64,000 bases of DNA from NCBI RefSeq assembly GCF_024054535.1, contig NZ_JAMXLV010000021.1, forward strand, positions 124,001-188,000, given 5' to 3'. The position numbers were made by a program, and so were the translations under genes. The notes under the pieces were generated by a model. It ran no database searches. It was not told the origin of the DNA and was given only the letters and a program-made list of their open reading frames with translations. Positions 32,239 through 41,153 of the stretch are shown here, piece by piece (the first letter of the stretch is position 1; each line of letters starts with the position of its first letter). This DNA comes from Thermococcus alcaliphilus (GTDB lineage: Archaea > Methanobacteriota_B > Thermococci > Thermococcales > Thermococcaceae).

Positions 32239-34989
32239 TCAATCCTTCCAAAATTTTCTTGTTCTTATATACCTCCTCTCGGCTTCCAAAAGAGCCACCA
32301 AGAGTGCTTCTCCTCTATACTGACTCAAAAGCCTGGCGGCAGTGTCCGCACCAACGCCATAACTTGCCAGTGCCAAAACCGCATCAAACCCATAAGCTTT
32401 TATTAAGTCACTTGCCTTTATCAACCTCCTATAGGCGCTCTCCTCTTCTTTTTCAAGCTTATCCCCTTTCTTGAGCTTCTTCAGTGCAGAGACAAACAGC
32501 TCAGCATCTATTGGATGTGCAACGGCAATCATCTTGGAAGAGCACTTAGGACACTGGAGATAATCCAAACGGTTCTTTAAGCGCAGAACTTTTGTGGTGC
32601 TCTTCCATCCGCAGTTGGTGCATATTAACGCAACTTCCGTGTTGAGAAGCCTTTCCTTAAACAGCATCAGTATTTCGTCTTTCTCAAGCTCTCCACTGAC
32701 CAAAAACTCCCCACCAACGCTCAGGTTAATACTGCCGAGAGGTGAGGGTTCTCTTCTTAAGACACCCTTTATCCGGATTTTTCCATCCTTAACTGCTTTC
32801 AGAACTTCCTCAGCTCTCTTCACGTCGAGCTTATCATGGAAAAGTTCATTTAATGTTTCTTTTTCAATTATAGTTCCCTCAAAGAGCCGTTCAATTTTTC
32901 TTATCCTTGCCTCTCTCCTCAATGCTCCAATTCTTTTCGCTACATTCAACATTCTCCACCTGTAAGCCGGGCTGTCTCTCACTGCCTTAGAAAGAACAAA
33001 CGGAAGTGCCCTCGCATCTTGGAGGAGATACTCCTTAATCTCACCCGGATTGAGCTGGAAAGGAGAGTTAATGACTATTGCATGAGCCTGTGCCTTCATG
33101 GAGAATACTTTCCCATATTTTGCCGCCAAGAAAGCCAAAAGAAACCTTCCGATGGCTTCGTTAGCTTTGTTTCCAAAATCTGCGTGGATAACTAACGCCT
33201 TAGGGAGGGATTCTATTCCAACATCCCTGTCAGTGCCCAAAGGCTCCTGCTTCTTTAGAATTGAAAGGGCAAGCTCGAGTTCCTCATAATTGAAATCCAC
33301 CTTCGAGATAAGAGCCTTGCCGGAGTTAAAATCGAAAAGAAGCTCCCTTTTTAGCCTTCCAACGTCTTGAGCCACTTCAAAGGGGACGGGTATCATCTCT
33401 CCTTCCCAGCTCGGCACAGCGCTTTCCAGACTCTTGCTCTCCCTTACCTTCAACAGCCTTGACTCCTCATCAATGCCCAGCAAAATCCAGCTTCTGCCAT
33501 GCATTATAAACTCTACTCCTTCCTCAAGATCCATCACGAAGCTCTCATCCAAGCGGCCAATTATCCTCCCGCTTTTTACGTCAAAAACCCTGTAGCTGAT
33601 TTCATCGGGAATCGTGGAAAGGTTCTCGTAATAATACTGATAAGCCCCTCTCCTCAGATATAGAAGGCCGCTTTCCTCATCATAACCGATTAAACGCGCC
33701 TCGCTCAGCATGTTTAAAACTTCGCCGTATTCCTCCCACCTCAGATTCCTGTAGGGATAAGCTCTCTTTGCGATCTCAAAGGGAACTTCCTTTGGCAATC
33801 TTCTGTGTTCTATTAAAAGGCCCACAATAAAATGTCCGAGAACATCGAGGGCGTTTTCATATGGCTCCACCGCTTCAAGCTTGCCTTCAAGTGCCCTCTG
33901 GGCTATTACCAGGCTTTCGAGATAATCCTCAATGTTTGTGGCGATTATATAGCCCTCACTAACTTCCCCCGCCCTGTGCTTAGCTCTGCCTATTCTCTGG
34001 ATAAGCCTGTTTACTTGTCTCGGGCTCATATATTGGATTACAACGTCCACATCTCCGATATCAATTCCAAGCTCCATGGAAGATGTGCATACGAGGGCTT
34101 TTATCTTGCCTTCTTTCAAAGCCCTCTCTGCATTTATCCTCGCTTCTCGTGAAAGGCTGCCGTGATGGACTTCTACCGGCTTGCCCCATGCTTTTAAGCG
34201 GTGGGCAAGAATTTCGGCGAATTGCCTCGTGTTCGTAAATACCAACGCCCTCTCGTGCTTTTCTATTATCTCCCAAAGAACCCTTAGCCTCGTAGCAACA
34301 TCGAGAGAAATGCTCAAGCTGTTGGAGAGCTCAAGATCCTTCTCATCGGGCTGCGGAAAGAGAACTTTGATTTTGTAGCCCTTTTCAATTGGAGGTCTGA
34401 CAATGCTCTCTGCCTTGAGCCATGCCTTAATTTCCTCTTCGTTCCCAACGGTTGCTGAAAGACCAATCCTCTGAAAATCTGCAACCTCAGCAAGCCTCTC
34501 AAGGGCTAAGCTAAGCTGAGCGCCCCTCTTGTTATCGACAAGCTCCACTATTTCATCTACTATCACAAACTTAATGTTTTTGAGGGCTTTTCGAAAAGAC
34601 TTCATCGTGAGGATTACTCCAAGGGTTTCGGGGGTTATGATTAGCATGTGAGGAGGCTTTTTTACCTGCTGGGCTTTTCTATAGGCTGAAGTGTCGCCGT
34701 GCCTTACTTCCACATTAAGCCCAAGCTTTTCTCCCCACCACAACAACCTGTCCAGCAAGTCCCTGTTAAGAGCCTTTAAAGGAGCTATATAGATGACGGA
34801 GATAGGGTCTAGCCTTTCTTCTAAAATTGCGTTAAAAACGGGAAGCACAGCAGCCTCGGTTTTTCCGCTTCCGGTGGGTGCTACAATTAAAACACTCTTC
34901 CCGGAGCTAACCTCCCCAAAAGCCCTCATTTGGAGCTCATTAAGGCTCCCAAACTTCTCCTCTATAGCCCTTTTTAAAAGTGGATGCAT
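32239..34989 (-). CDS. Lhr-type ATP-dependent helicase
   Basis: A 916-residue superfamily 2 helicase. Motifs: Q-motif region NELQMRAFGE, Walker A APTGSGKTEA near 38, motif Ib TPETLGV, DEIVEL (motif II, DEIV in place of DEAD), LSATVGN (motif III), and domain 2 with STSMELGIDIGDVD and QRIGRAKHRAGE. A long C-terminal Lhr core follows and a Cys4 zinc site appears near residue 800 (CTNCGWKS ... LQCPKCSSK). The zinc ribbon suggests the archaeal aLhr2-type subgroup; roles in repair or RNA metabolism are reported for the family. The ATG at 34989 is chosen over one 11 codons earlier because of TTTTTAAACC placed for a short leader. Confidence 0.9.
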   Translation of the reverse strand: MHPLLKRAIEEKFGSLNELQMRAFGEVSSGKSVLIVAPTGSGKTEAAVLPVFNAILEERLDPISVIYIAPLKALNRDLLDRLLWWGEKLGLNVEVRHGDTSAYRKAQQVKKPPHMLIITPETLGVILTMKSFRKALKNIKFVIVDEIVELVDNKRGAQLSLALERLAEVADFQRIGLSATVGNEEEIKAWLKAESIVRPPIEKGYKIKVLFPQPDEKDLELSNSLSISLDVATRLRVLWEIIEKHERALVFTNTRQFAEILAHRLKAWGKPVEVHHGSLSREARINAERALKEGKIKALVCTSSMELGIDIGDVDVVIQYMSPRQVNRLIQRIGRAKHRAGEVSEGYIIATNIEDYLESLVIAQRALEGKLEAVEPYENALDVLGHFIVGLLIEHRRLPKEVPFEIAKRAYPYRNLRWEEYGEVLNMLSEARLIGYDEESGLLYLRRGAYQYYYENLSTIPDEISYRVFDVKSGRIIGRLDESFVMDLEEGVEFIMHGRSWILLGIDEESRLLKVRESKSLESAVPSWEGEMIPVPFEVAQDVGRLKRELLFDFNSGKALISKVDFNYEELELALSILKKQEPLGTDRDVGIESLPKALVIHADFGNKANEAIGRFLLAFLAAKYGKVFSMKAQAHAIVINSPFQLNPGEIKEYLLQDARALPFVLSKAVRDSPAYRWRMLNVAKRIGALRREARIRKIERLFEGTIIEKETLNELFHDKLDVKRAEEVLKAVKDGKIRIKGVLRREPSPLGSINLSVGGEFLVSGELEKDEILMLFKERLLNTEVALICTNCGWKSTTKVLRLKNRLDYLQCPKCSSKMIAVAHPIDAELFVSALKKLKKGDKLEKEEESAYRRLIKASDLIKAYGFDAVLALASYGVGADTAARLLSQYRGEALLVALLEAERRYIRTRKFWKD

Positions 34990-35018
34990 GATAAAAAGAG
35001 CGAAAGAAGGTTTAAAAA

Positions 35019-36161
35019 TCACTCGGCATAGTAGGCTTTTTTATAGAGTTCTTTCATGTCTTCAACGCTGGGCTCCACGGGATTGAAGTTGACCAGAGGA
35101 TCTGCATAAGCCTTCTTCGCCATCTCATCCAGTTTTGCCATGAAAACCTCCTCATCTACGAGCTCATTAAGCTTAGGCACTCCAAGCATTTCGTTAAACT
35201 CTTTGACAACTTCGACCAGCTCTTCAGCGGTGTTGAACCCTATTTCCTTTGCTATCTCAGTGTATTTCTTCCTTGCGTAGTCGCTTTTCATGTTGAATTC
35301 AATCACATAGGGTAAGAAGATAGCATTGAGCAACCCATGGGGACCGATCCAGGCTGCTTTGTGGCTTAGGCTGTGGCATATTCCAAGGCGGGCATTCAAG
35401 AAGGCTATCCCCGCCATCGTTGCCGCATAGTGGATTTTCTCTCTTGCGGTTTCATCGCCATTAACGGACAATGGGAGCCACTTAAAGACGGTTTTTACGG
35501 CTTGTATTGCCATCGCATCGCTGAAGGGCGTAGCTGCTGTCGTAGTATAAGCTTCAATTCCATGGACAAGAACATCAAGCCCGCTGTTTCTTGCAACTTC
35601 TCTCGGCATTGTCCTAGGCAGCCTTGGATCCAAAATAGCGTATTCTGGGGCAATTTCAAATGACACAAAGTTGTATTTTATGCCATCTTTCTTGAGAACG
35701 CTTGCTGCTGAAACTTCACTCCCAGCACCGCTTGTAGAGGGTATTGCCACCAAAGGAGTCTTGAGCTTGGGAATAACTTTGGGGGGCTTTGTAAACCTGT
35801 CGAGAAATGCGATTTCCTCAAAGCTCAGTTCTGGAGCATCGTAAAACACCTTTATCGCCTTTGTGATGTCTATTACGCTTCCGCCTCCTAGGGCTATGAG
35901 CAAATCCGGAGAAAACTCTCTAACTCTTGGCATCAGCTCCTCAACGTCCTCATAGCTTGGCTCTGCAGGTAAGCCCTCTATAACATCAACTTCAGCTCCC
36001 GCTTCCTCCACATAGTTCATGACCTCGTTTAAGAACCCATGAATGCGCATTGACTTACTAGATAAAATCAAGACCTTCTCGTGGTTCCTAGCAATGCTCT
36101 GCACGTACTTAAGGCTCCCTTCTCCAATTGCTATCCTCGTTTTTAAGCTGAAGAACTTCAT
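35019..36161 (-). CDS. iron-containing alcohol dehydrogenase
   Basis: A 380-residue group III NAD(P)-dependent alcohol dehydrogenase: dinucleotide motif LLIALGGGSVIDITKAI near 93, then PSTSGAGSEVSAASV, and the iron ligands in NSGLDVLVHGIEAYTT (Asp and His) and GICHSLSHKAAWIGPHG (two His). In Thermococcales such enzymes reduce aldehydes formed from 2-oxoacids to alcohols when electron acceptors are limited. The ATG at 36161 follows GGTGATGGG; two longer in-frame starts are less likely. It is just downstream of mtnA on the same strand (47 bases). Confidence 0.92.
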   Translation of the reverse strand: MKFFSLKTRIAIGEGSLKYVQSIARNHEKVLILSSKSMRIHGFLNEVMNYVEEAGAEVDVIEGLPAEPSYEDVEELMPRVREFSPDLLIALGGGSVIDITKAIKVFYDAPELSFEEIAFLDRFTKPPKVIPKLKTPLVAIPSTSGAGSEVSAASVLKKDGIKYNFVSFEIAPEYAILDPRLPRTMPREVARNSGLDVLVHGIEAYTTTAATPFSDAMAIQAVKTVFKWLPLSVNGDETAREKIHYAATMAGIAFLNARLGICHSLSHKAAWIGPHGLLNAIFLPYVIEFNMKSDYARKKYTEIAKEIGFNTAEELVEVVKEFNEMLGVPKLNELVDEEVFMAKLDEMAKKAYADPLVNFNPVEPSVEDMKELYKKAYYAE

Positions 36162-36208
36162 ACCCATCACCAAAAATAATATTGAGGGGGAATATTTAAA
36201 CCCCAATG

Positions 36209-37273
36209 CTATTCAAAGAGCTTCTTCAAGTTCTTCTCAAAAGGTGGATAAACAACTCCTCTGTCCGTGATTATTGCCGTGAGGTATTTGTGGGGCGTTA
36301 CGTCAAAAGCTGGGTTGTAGACGTCAACATCGGGGGCTATTTTGCATCCTCCACAGGTTAGGACTTCTTCTTTAGGCCTTTCTTCTATTGGAATCTCCTT
36401 GCCGCTCTTGAGGCTCATGTCAATGGTTGAGAGGGGTGCTATGGTGAAGAAGGGTATTTTGTGCTCCTTCGCAAGCACGGCCAGAGAGTAAGTACCTATT
36501 TTGTTGGCAAAATCTCCATTGGCAACTATCCTATCAGCACCGACTATTATCGCATCCACCATTCCCTGCTGCATCACAAAGCCAGCCATGTTGTCGCTTA
36601 TGAGCTTTAGCGGAATTCCATCGTAGTGGTACTCCCAAGCGGAGAGCCTTGCGCCTTGGAGAACTGGCCTAGTCTCATCAACCCATAAAAGCTTGAGCTT
36701 GCCCTCTTTGTGCATAACTCTAAGCGCAGCACCAACAGTGCCAAGATGGACTGTGGCTAAGCTCCCAGCGTTGCAGTGGGTTAGAACATTCCCCTCCGGA
36801 AGAATCTCAGCCGCATAGTGACCCATCCTAAGGTTTGCTTCCACGTCTTCGTCCGCTATTTTGTGTGCCTCCTCAACTATCAGCCTTTTTATTTCACCAA
36901 GACTTTCCTCTCTGTGCTCCTCTACAAGGTTTTTAATCCTGTTGAGTGCCCAAAAGAGATTCACCGCTGTCGGACGGGTGTTTCTAAGGATTTCAAATGC
37001 CTTGTAAAATTCATCAAAGAACTCTTCTTTGGTTTTTGCTTTGCTGTTCTCTGCAAGTAAAGCTAACCCATAGGCTGCTGTTGCCCCTATTGCCGGAGCC
37101 CCGCGGACTTGGAGGGTTTTTATTGCCCTAGCAACTTCTTCAACAGTGCTCAAAGGAATTACCTTAAACTCCCTTGGAAGCAGAAGCTGGTCAATAATGT
37201 AAACCTTTCCCTCCCTGAACTCCACACTTCTCGGGAGCTTTGTAAGTTCTTCGGGCTTGTATTTTATCTCCAT
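36209..37273 (-). CDS. mtnA: S-methyl-5-thioribose-1-phosphate isomerase
   Basis: Isomerises methylthioribose-1-phosphate to methylthioribulose-1-phosphate in methionine salvage. The 354 residues carry the eIF2B-related fold: QVRGAPAIGATAAYGLAL near 60, the catalytic cysteine in LTHCNAGSLATVHLGT near 165, and the catalytic aspartate in IIVGADRIVANGDFANKIGTY near 245. An archaeal alternative (ribose-1,5-bisphosphate isomerase) lacks some of these features, so MtnA is preferred. Together with the MTA phosphorylase at 8350-9150 it covers the first two salvage steps. The ATG at 37273 follows GGTGATGAGT. ACTTTAAATC upstream is the TATA box. Confidence 0.9.
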   Translation of the reverse strand: MEIKYKPEELTKLPRSVEFREGKVYIIDQLLLPREFKVIPLSTVEEVARAIKTLQVRGAPAIGATAAYGLALLAENSKAKTKEEFFDEFYKAFEILRNTRPTAVNLFWALNRIKNLVEEHREESLGEIKRLIVEEAHKIADEDVEANLRMGHYAAEILPEGNVLTHCNAGSLATVHLGTVGAALRVMHKEGKLKLLWVDETRPVLQGARLSAWEYHYDGIPLKLISDNMAGFVMQQGMVDAIIVGADRIVANGDFANKIGTYSLAVLAKEHKIPFFTIAPLSTIDMSLKSGKEIPIEERPKEEVLTCGGCKIAPDVDVYNPAFDVTPHKYLTAIITDRGVVYPPFEKNLKKLFE

Positions 37274-37568
37274 ACTCATCACCTTTAGTTCTTTTCAGTT
37301 AAATGATTTAAAGTTTGCTTTGTGCAACAAGACAAAATAGCTAGTAATGCCCATCGTCAAAAATCTATTATAAGTGACGTAAGTTGCACACAAACCCCTA
37401 TCAGGACTTATTAAACAATAATAAACACTCACAAACGGTGTTTAACGATAACTCGATAAATTTCCAATAACAGGGCTCTTTTTTGAACAAACAAAAACGA
37501 AACAAAACGATTTCATGAAAAAAGCTTAAATAGGAGTTCTTCTCTATAATAAAGTGAGGTGACAAACC
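37274..37568. promoter_or_regulatory. divergent promoter region between mtnA and the surface-protein gene
   Basis: Nearly 300 bases without a gene. The left end holds the mtnA TATA box (minus strand, about 37304-37313). The right end holds GCTTAAATAGG (about 37527-37537) and GTGAGGTGAC before the surface-protein ATG. Between them lies a long AT-rich stretch with an AAC/AAA-rich run (about 37483-37512). No RNA gene or palindrome seen; the length suggests a regulated surface-protein promoter (inference). Confidence 0.45.
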
Positions 37569-38747
37569 ATGGTGGCGAAAAAAGTATTAGTGTGGCTTTT
37601 TAGTGCTTTGCTTTTAGTAAGCATAATACCAACAGTCACTGCAGCAAATGAAACCAGCGTTGGCATAGTAATACTTGTGAGTGACAACGAGGCAGATTTA
37701 ACCTTAGCCCAAAAACTTGGGGAAAGTATGAACGTGTCAGTTATCGTAGCTCCATGGGGAGTATACGATCCAAACATCACCGCAGAGGTAATAAGTGCAG
37801 CCCCGGACAAGGTGTTAATCATTGGTGGACCAGCGGCAGTTCCAAAGACCTATGAAGATGATTTGAATGAGATGGGAATAAGTTGGGTTAGAATATGGGG
37901 CAAAGACAGATATGAAACAAATATTCAGGTGCTTCAGTACGTTTTGGAGAACTATCCAGAGCTCCTAGAAAACGTTAAGATTGTCATCGCCCACGGAAGG
38001 GATATAGGGGCTATTAAGAAGGTCGAGCTTGAAAAGGCATTTCCGATATATGTAGATATCAACAGAACTGAAAATCAAACTCAGATATTGGCAACAATCA
38101 AAGTAACATCAGTGGTAATCATAAAAACACCATATTCAGAAAACATAACCGTGAAAGTCAAAAAAGAGATAGAGAAGAAAATAAAGGCAAATATTACTGA
38201 GGAGCAAGCAAATATAAGCGCAGAGACAGCATGGGAGGCTATAGAGATTGCGGAAAACAAAACATCCCTAGCCAAGACATTGTTAGAGAACAGCACTACC
38301 AAGCTTCCAGCTGCAGAGAAACTTTTAGAACTTGCTAATAAAGAAATCGAGAAAGCCAAAGAAGCTTATGAGAGTGGAAAATATGGAGAAGCTTATGGAC
38401 AGGCAATAGCTGCAAAAGCACACGCAGAGGCCGTGATTAGAATGGCAAGTGAAAAAATACAGATAATGATGAAAACCAATCAAACTTTAAGAATTAAAAT
38501 TAGAATAGAAAAGCTAGGCGGCATCATAGAGAGGTTCGAGAGCATTGGGCTTAATGTAACAGAGGAAAAAGGCTTGTTAGAGAAGGCAAAAGAGGCATAT
38601 GAAAAGGGAAGCTACAAAGAGGCTGAACAGCTAATCGAACAGCTAAGAAACATGCTTAAGGAAAAATTCCATGAAGAAAAACTAACGATCAGGGAGAAAT
38701 GGAAAGAGAGGAAGAAGAGAGAAGTCCCGAAGATGAACAGACCATAG
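37569..38747 (+). CDS. secreted or surface protein with cell-wall-binding-like repeat and coiled coil
   Basis: A 392-residue exported protein. Residues 1-26 are a signal peptide (KKVLVWLFSALLLVSIIPTVTAA). Residues about 30-135 resemble a cell-wall-binding repeat 2 domain: LTLAQKLGESMNVSVIVAPWG, VLIIGGPAAVPKTYEDDL and WGKDRYETNIQVLQYVLE. The rest is long charged helix with EIEKAKEAYESGKYGEAYGQAIAAKAHAEAV, then EKAKEAYEKGSYKEAEQLIEQL, a tetratricopeptide-like or coiled-coil stalk. Several NxS/T sites (for example NAT-like NIT, NKT, NST) could be N-glycosylated. Function unknown. The next gene, THEP1, begins 55 bases downstream. Confidence 0.78.
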   Translation: MVAKKVLVWLFSALLLVSIIPTVTAANETSVGIVILVSDNEADLTLAQKLGESMNVSVIVAPWGVYDPNITAEVISAAPDKVLIIGGPAAVPKTYEDDLNEMGISWVRIWGKDRYETNIQVLQYVLENYPELLENVKIVIAHGRDIGAIKKVELEKAFPIYVDINRTENQTQILATIKVTSVVIIKTPYSENITVKVKKEIEKKIKANITEEQANISAETAWEAIEIAENKTSLAKTLLENSTTKLPAAEKLLELANKEIEKAKEAYESGKYGEAYGQAIAAKAHAEAVIRMASEKIQIMMKTNQTLRIKIRIEKLGGIIERFESIGLNVTEEKGLLEKAKEAYEKGSYKEAEQLIEQLRNMLKEKFHEEKLTIREKWKERKKREVPKMNRP

Positions 38748-38802
38748 CATGTTGCACCAAATTATTAAACCCCCACTTTTCTTTTTAATTTGGGTGAGCC
38801 TT

Positions 38803-39318
38803 ATGAAAATCTTTATCACGGGCTTACCGGGAGTGGGCAAAACAACCCTCGTATTAAAAGTTGCCGAAGAGCTGAAAGCTTACAACCTAAAAATTGGAGG
38901 TTTTATAACACAGGAAGTAAGAGAAAAGGGTAGAAGAATTGGATTCAAAATCAAAGCCCTTGATACTGGAGAAGAAGGCATCTTAGCCTGGGTTGGAGAT
39001 GGTTATCCGAGAGTAGGGAAGTACGTTGTTAATCTTGAGGACTTAAACCGGGTTGGAGTTTTGGCAATAATAAGGGCTCTTGAGGATGCAGACCTCATAA
39101 TCATTGACGAAATTGGTGCAATGGAATACAAAAGCAGGGAGTTTGCAGAAGCTGTGGAAAAAGCTGTTAAGAGCGAAAAACCACTTTTAGCGACAGTTCA
39201 CAGAAATTATGCAAAGCGATTCAAGGATTATGGAAAGCTCTATGTTTTAACCCCAGAGAACAGAGACAACGTAAGACAAGAAATCATGGAAAGTTTAAGG
39301 ATGCTTCTAAAGTTCTAA
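38803..39318 (+). CDS. THEP1-type nucleoside-triphosphatase
   Basis: A 171-residue P-loop NTPase: MKIFITGLPGVGKTTLVLKVAEELK (Walker A), GFITQEVREKGRRIGFKIKAL, and Walker B DLIIIDEIGAMEYKSREF. The family hydrolyses NTPs in vitro and is conserved in archaea and many bacteria; the cellular role is unsettled. The ATG at 38803 follows GGGTGAG, and the upstream frame is rejected as it lacks a good start. It converges on the ABC ATPase gene four bases away. Confidence 0.88.
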   Translation: MKIFITGLPGVGKTTLVLKVAEELKAYNLKIGGFITQEVREKGRRIGFKIKALDTGEEGILAWVGDGYPRVGKYVVNLEDLNRVGVLAIIRALEDADLIIIDEIGAMEYKSREFAEAVEKAVKSEKPLLATVHRNYAKRFKDYGKLYVLTPENRDNVRQEIMESLRMLLKF

Positions 39319-39322
39319 AGCC

Positions 39323-40045
39323 TCACTCCAAAGCCACAACAATCCTTTGCCCTTCCACATCAACTATCTTCGCTTTTATGCCATAGACCTCCTCCAGAAC
39401 CTCTGGAGTCAGGGCGGAAGATTTGCCGCTCCACTGTATCTGCCCTTTGTTTAGGACTATCACTCTATCTGCATAGTTCAAAGCGAGGTTTAAGTCGTGC
39501 ATAACAGCCACAAGGATTTTTTCGTCTTTGATGCTCTTTAAAAGATCCATTATCTGGAGAGCGTGATTGATATCAAGGTGAGAAGTTGGTTCATCAAGCA
39601 GCATAACATCGCTTCCTTGAGCTAAAGCCCTCGCTATCAGCACCAGCTGGTATTCTCCCCCGCTCAGCTTTGTTACAAGCTCCTTTCGTCTTTCCCACAT
39701 TCCCACCTTTCTTAATGCTTCCTCCACGTTGCCTCTAGTTGCATACGTGCCGAGCTCAACAAACTCTTCAACCGTAAACGCGAACTCTGGAAACGAACTT
39801 TGCGGAACGTATGAGATGTGCTTTGCCCGTTCTTTGGGCTTTAAGCTCAACAAATCTAGACCGTTTAGCCTAACGTATCCAGAGGGCTTTAAAATCCCAA
39901 CTAAGCACTTCAGGAGGGTTGATTTTCCAGCGCCGTTGGGCCCTACAATTGCTAAAAGATCTCCCTTTCTAGCTGAAAACTCCACATTCTTTAAAATCTG
40001 CTTCTCGCCATAGGAGAACGACACATTGACCTCAAGCTTATCCAA
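39323..40045 (-). CDS. ABC importer ATP-binding protein (iron/cobalamin type)
   Basis: A 240-residue FecE/BtuD-type ATPase: Walker A GPNGAGKSTLLKCLVG near 38, Q-loop YVPQSSFPEFAFTVEEFVELG, signature KLSGGEYQLVLIARALAQ near 130, Walker B VMLLDEPTSHLDINHAL and H-loop VMHDLNLAL. With the adjacent FecCD permease it forms an importer for iron chelates, haem or corrinoids; cargo is not settled. A TTG at 40045 is chosen because GGTGAG lies four bases before it; a GTG nine bases earlier is the alternative. It overlaps the permease stop by eight bases. No substrate-binding protein is in this cluster. Confidence 0.9.
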   Translation of the reverse strand: MDKLEVNVSFSYGEKQILKNVEFSARKGDLLAIVGPNGAGKSTLLKCLVGILKPSGYVRLNGLDLLSLKPKERAKHISYVPQSSFPEFAFTVEEFVELGTYATRGNVEEALRKVGMWERRKELVTKLSGGEYQLVLIARALAQGSDVMLLDEPTSHLDINHALQIMDLLKSIKDEKILVAVMHDLNLALNYADRVIVLNKGQIQWSGKSSALTPEVLEEVYGIKAKIVDVEGQRIVVALE

Positions 40046-41036
40046 ACAGCTCACCCCTCTTTTTCTTTATGAGAAGGTAGAGGAAAAACGGAGCTCCAAA
40101 GAGAGCTGTAATAATTCCCACCGGAACTTCTGCCGGCTTTAGGAGTATTCTGGCAAGTATGTCGGCAAAAACCATTAAAGTTCCTCCAAAAAGGGCTGAA
40201 GCAGGTAAAAGTCTCTTATGATTTGGGCCAAACACTATCCTCATGGCATGCGGGCTTATCAGACCCACAAACCCTATTATTCCGCTGGTAGCCACGGCAA
40301 ATGACGTCAAAAGAGAGATAACACCAATTACTATTTTTCTGTAGCGATTTATATCAAGGCCCATTGAAATGCTCTCCTCCCCCAAAAGGAGCAGATTTAG
40401 CTCCCTCCAGCTGAAAAGCAAAATACTAACCCCTACTACAGATGAAAACAAAACCATCTTAACGTCTCCCCAATCGGCTCCGTTAAATGTTCCCATAAGC
40501 CAAAAGATTGCGTTGTGTATTCTCTCCCTGCCTACGTATAGGAGATAAGATGTTAGAGCACTTGTAAAAAATCCCAGAGCAATTCCTGCTAAAAGCAACG
40601 TATCCACCGGAATATGACCATTAACCCTTGCAATCCTATACACTACAACAACCGCCAAGGAAGCACCTACCAATGCAAGAACACCCATGTATTGGGGAAA
40701 GTATAAGGCTGCTATTGATGCTCCAACCGCAGCCCCTCCACTTATCCCGATTATATACGGATCTGCAAGCGGATTTTTAAAGAGAGCTTGGGAGGCAGTA
40801 CCTGCTGAAGCCAAGCTTACCCCAACAAGATATGCCAGTAGAACTCTAGGCAGTCTTATCTGGAGAACAATGTAGCTGTTCCCACTAAGCGAGTTTGGGT
40901 TTAAAAATGCCCTCTTTAGAGTATCCAAGCTAAACGCTGCTAAAATATCTCGGAAAGGTATCTTTACTGGCCCAACAATTATCCCCAAGAGGATAAGGGC
41001 TACCGACGATACCAATAGTGGTGCGATTTTCTTCAT
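40038..41036 (-). CDS. FecCD-family ABC importer permease
   Basis: A 332-residue membrane protein of about ten helices: KIAPLLVSSVALILLGIIVGPVKI, the conserved RLPRVLLAYLVGVSLASAGTASQALFKNPLADPYIIGISGGAAVGAS near 55-102, and the coupling-helix region GFVGLISPHAMRIVFGPNHKRLLPASALFGG near 255-285. This is the BtuC/FhuB family. TTATCTTTTTATACACCAG-like TATA (minus strand, about 41066-41076) gives it a promoter divergent from the following secreted-protein gene. Confidence 0.9.
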   Translation of the reverse strand: MKKIAPLLVSSVALILLGIIVGPVKIPFRDILAAFSLDTLKRAFLNPNSLSGNSYIVLQIRLPRVLLAYLVGVSLASAGTASQALFKNPLADPYIIGISGGAAVGASIAALYFPQYMGVLALVGASLAVVVVYRIARVNGHIPVDTLLLAGIALGFFTSALTSYLLYVGRERIHNAIFWLMGTFNGADWGDVKMVLFSSVVGVSILLFSWRELNLLLLGEESISMGLDINRYRKIVIGVISLLTSFAVATSGIIGFVGLISPHAMRIVFGPNHKRLLPASALFGGTLMVFADILARILLKPAEVPVGIITALFGAPFFLYLLIKKKRGELFG

Positions 41037-41153
41037 GTTCTCACTGGATTATTTATCCAAAACTGGTGTATAAAAAGTTATCCTCGATCAACCCCCAGGC
41101 CAAGAAAGTATAAATACATGAACGCACTATATATGATACTAGGTGATTTCATA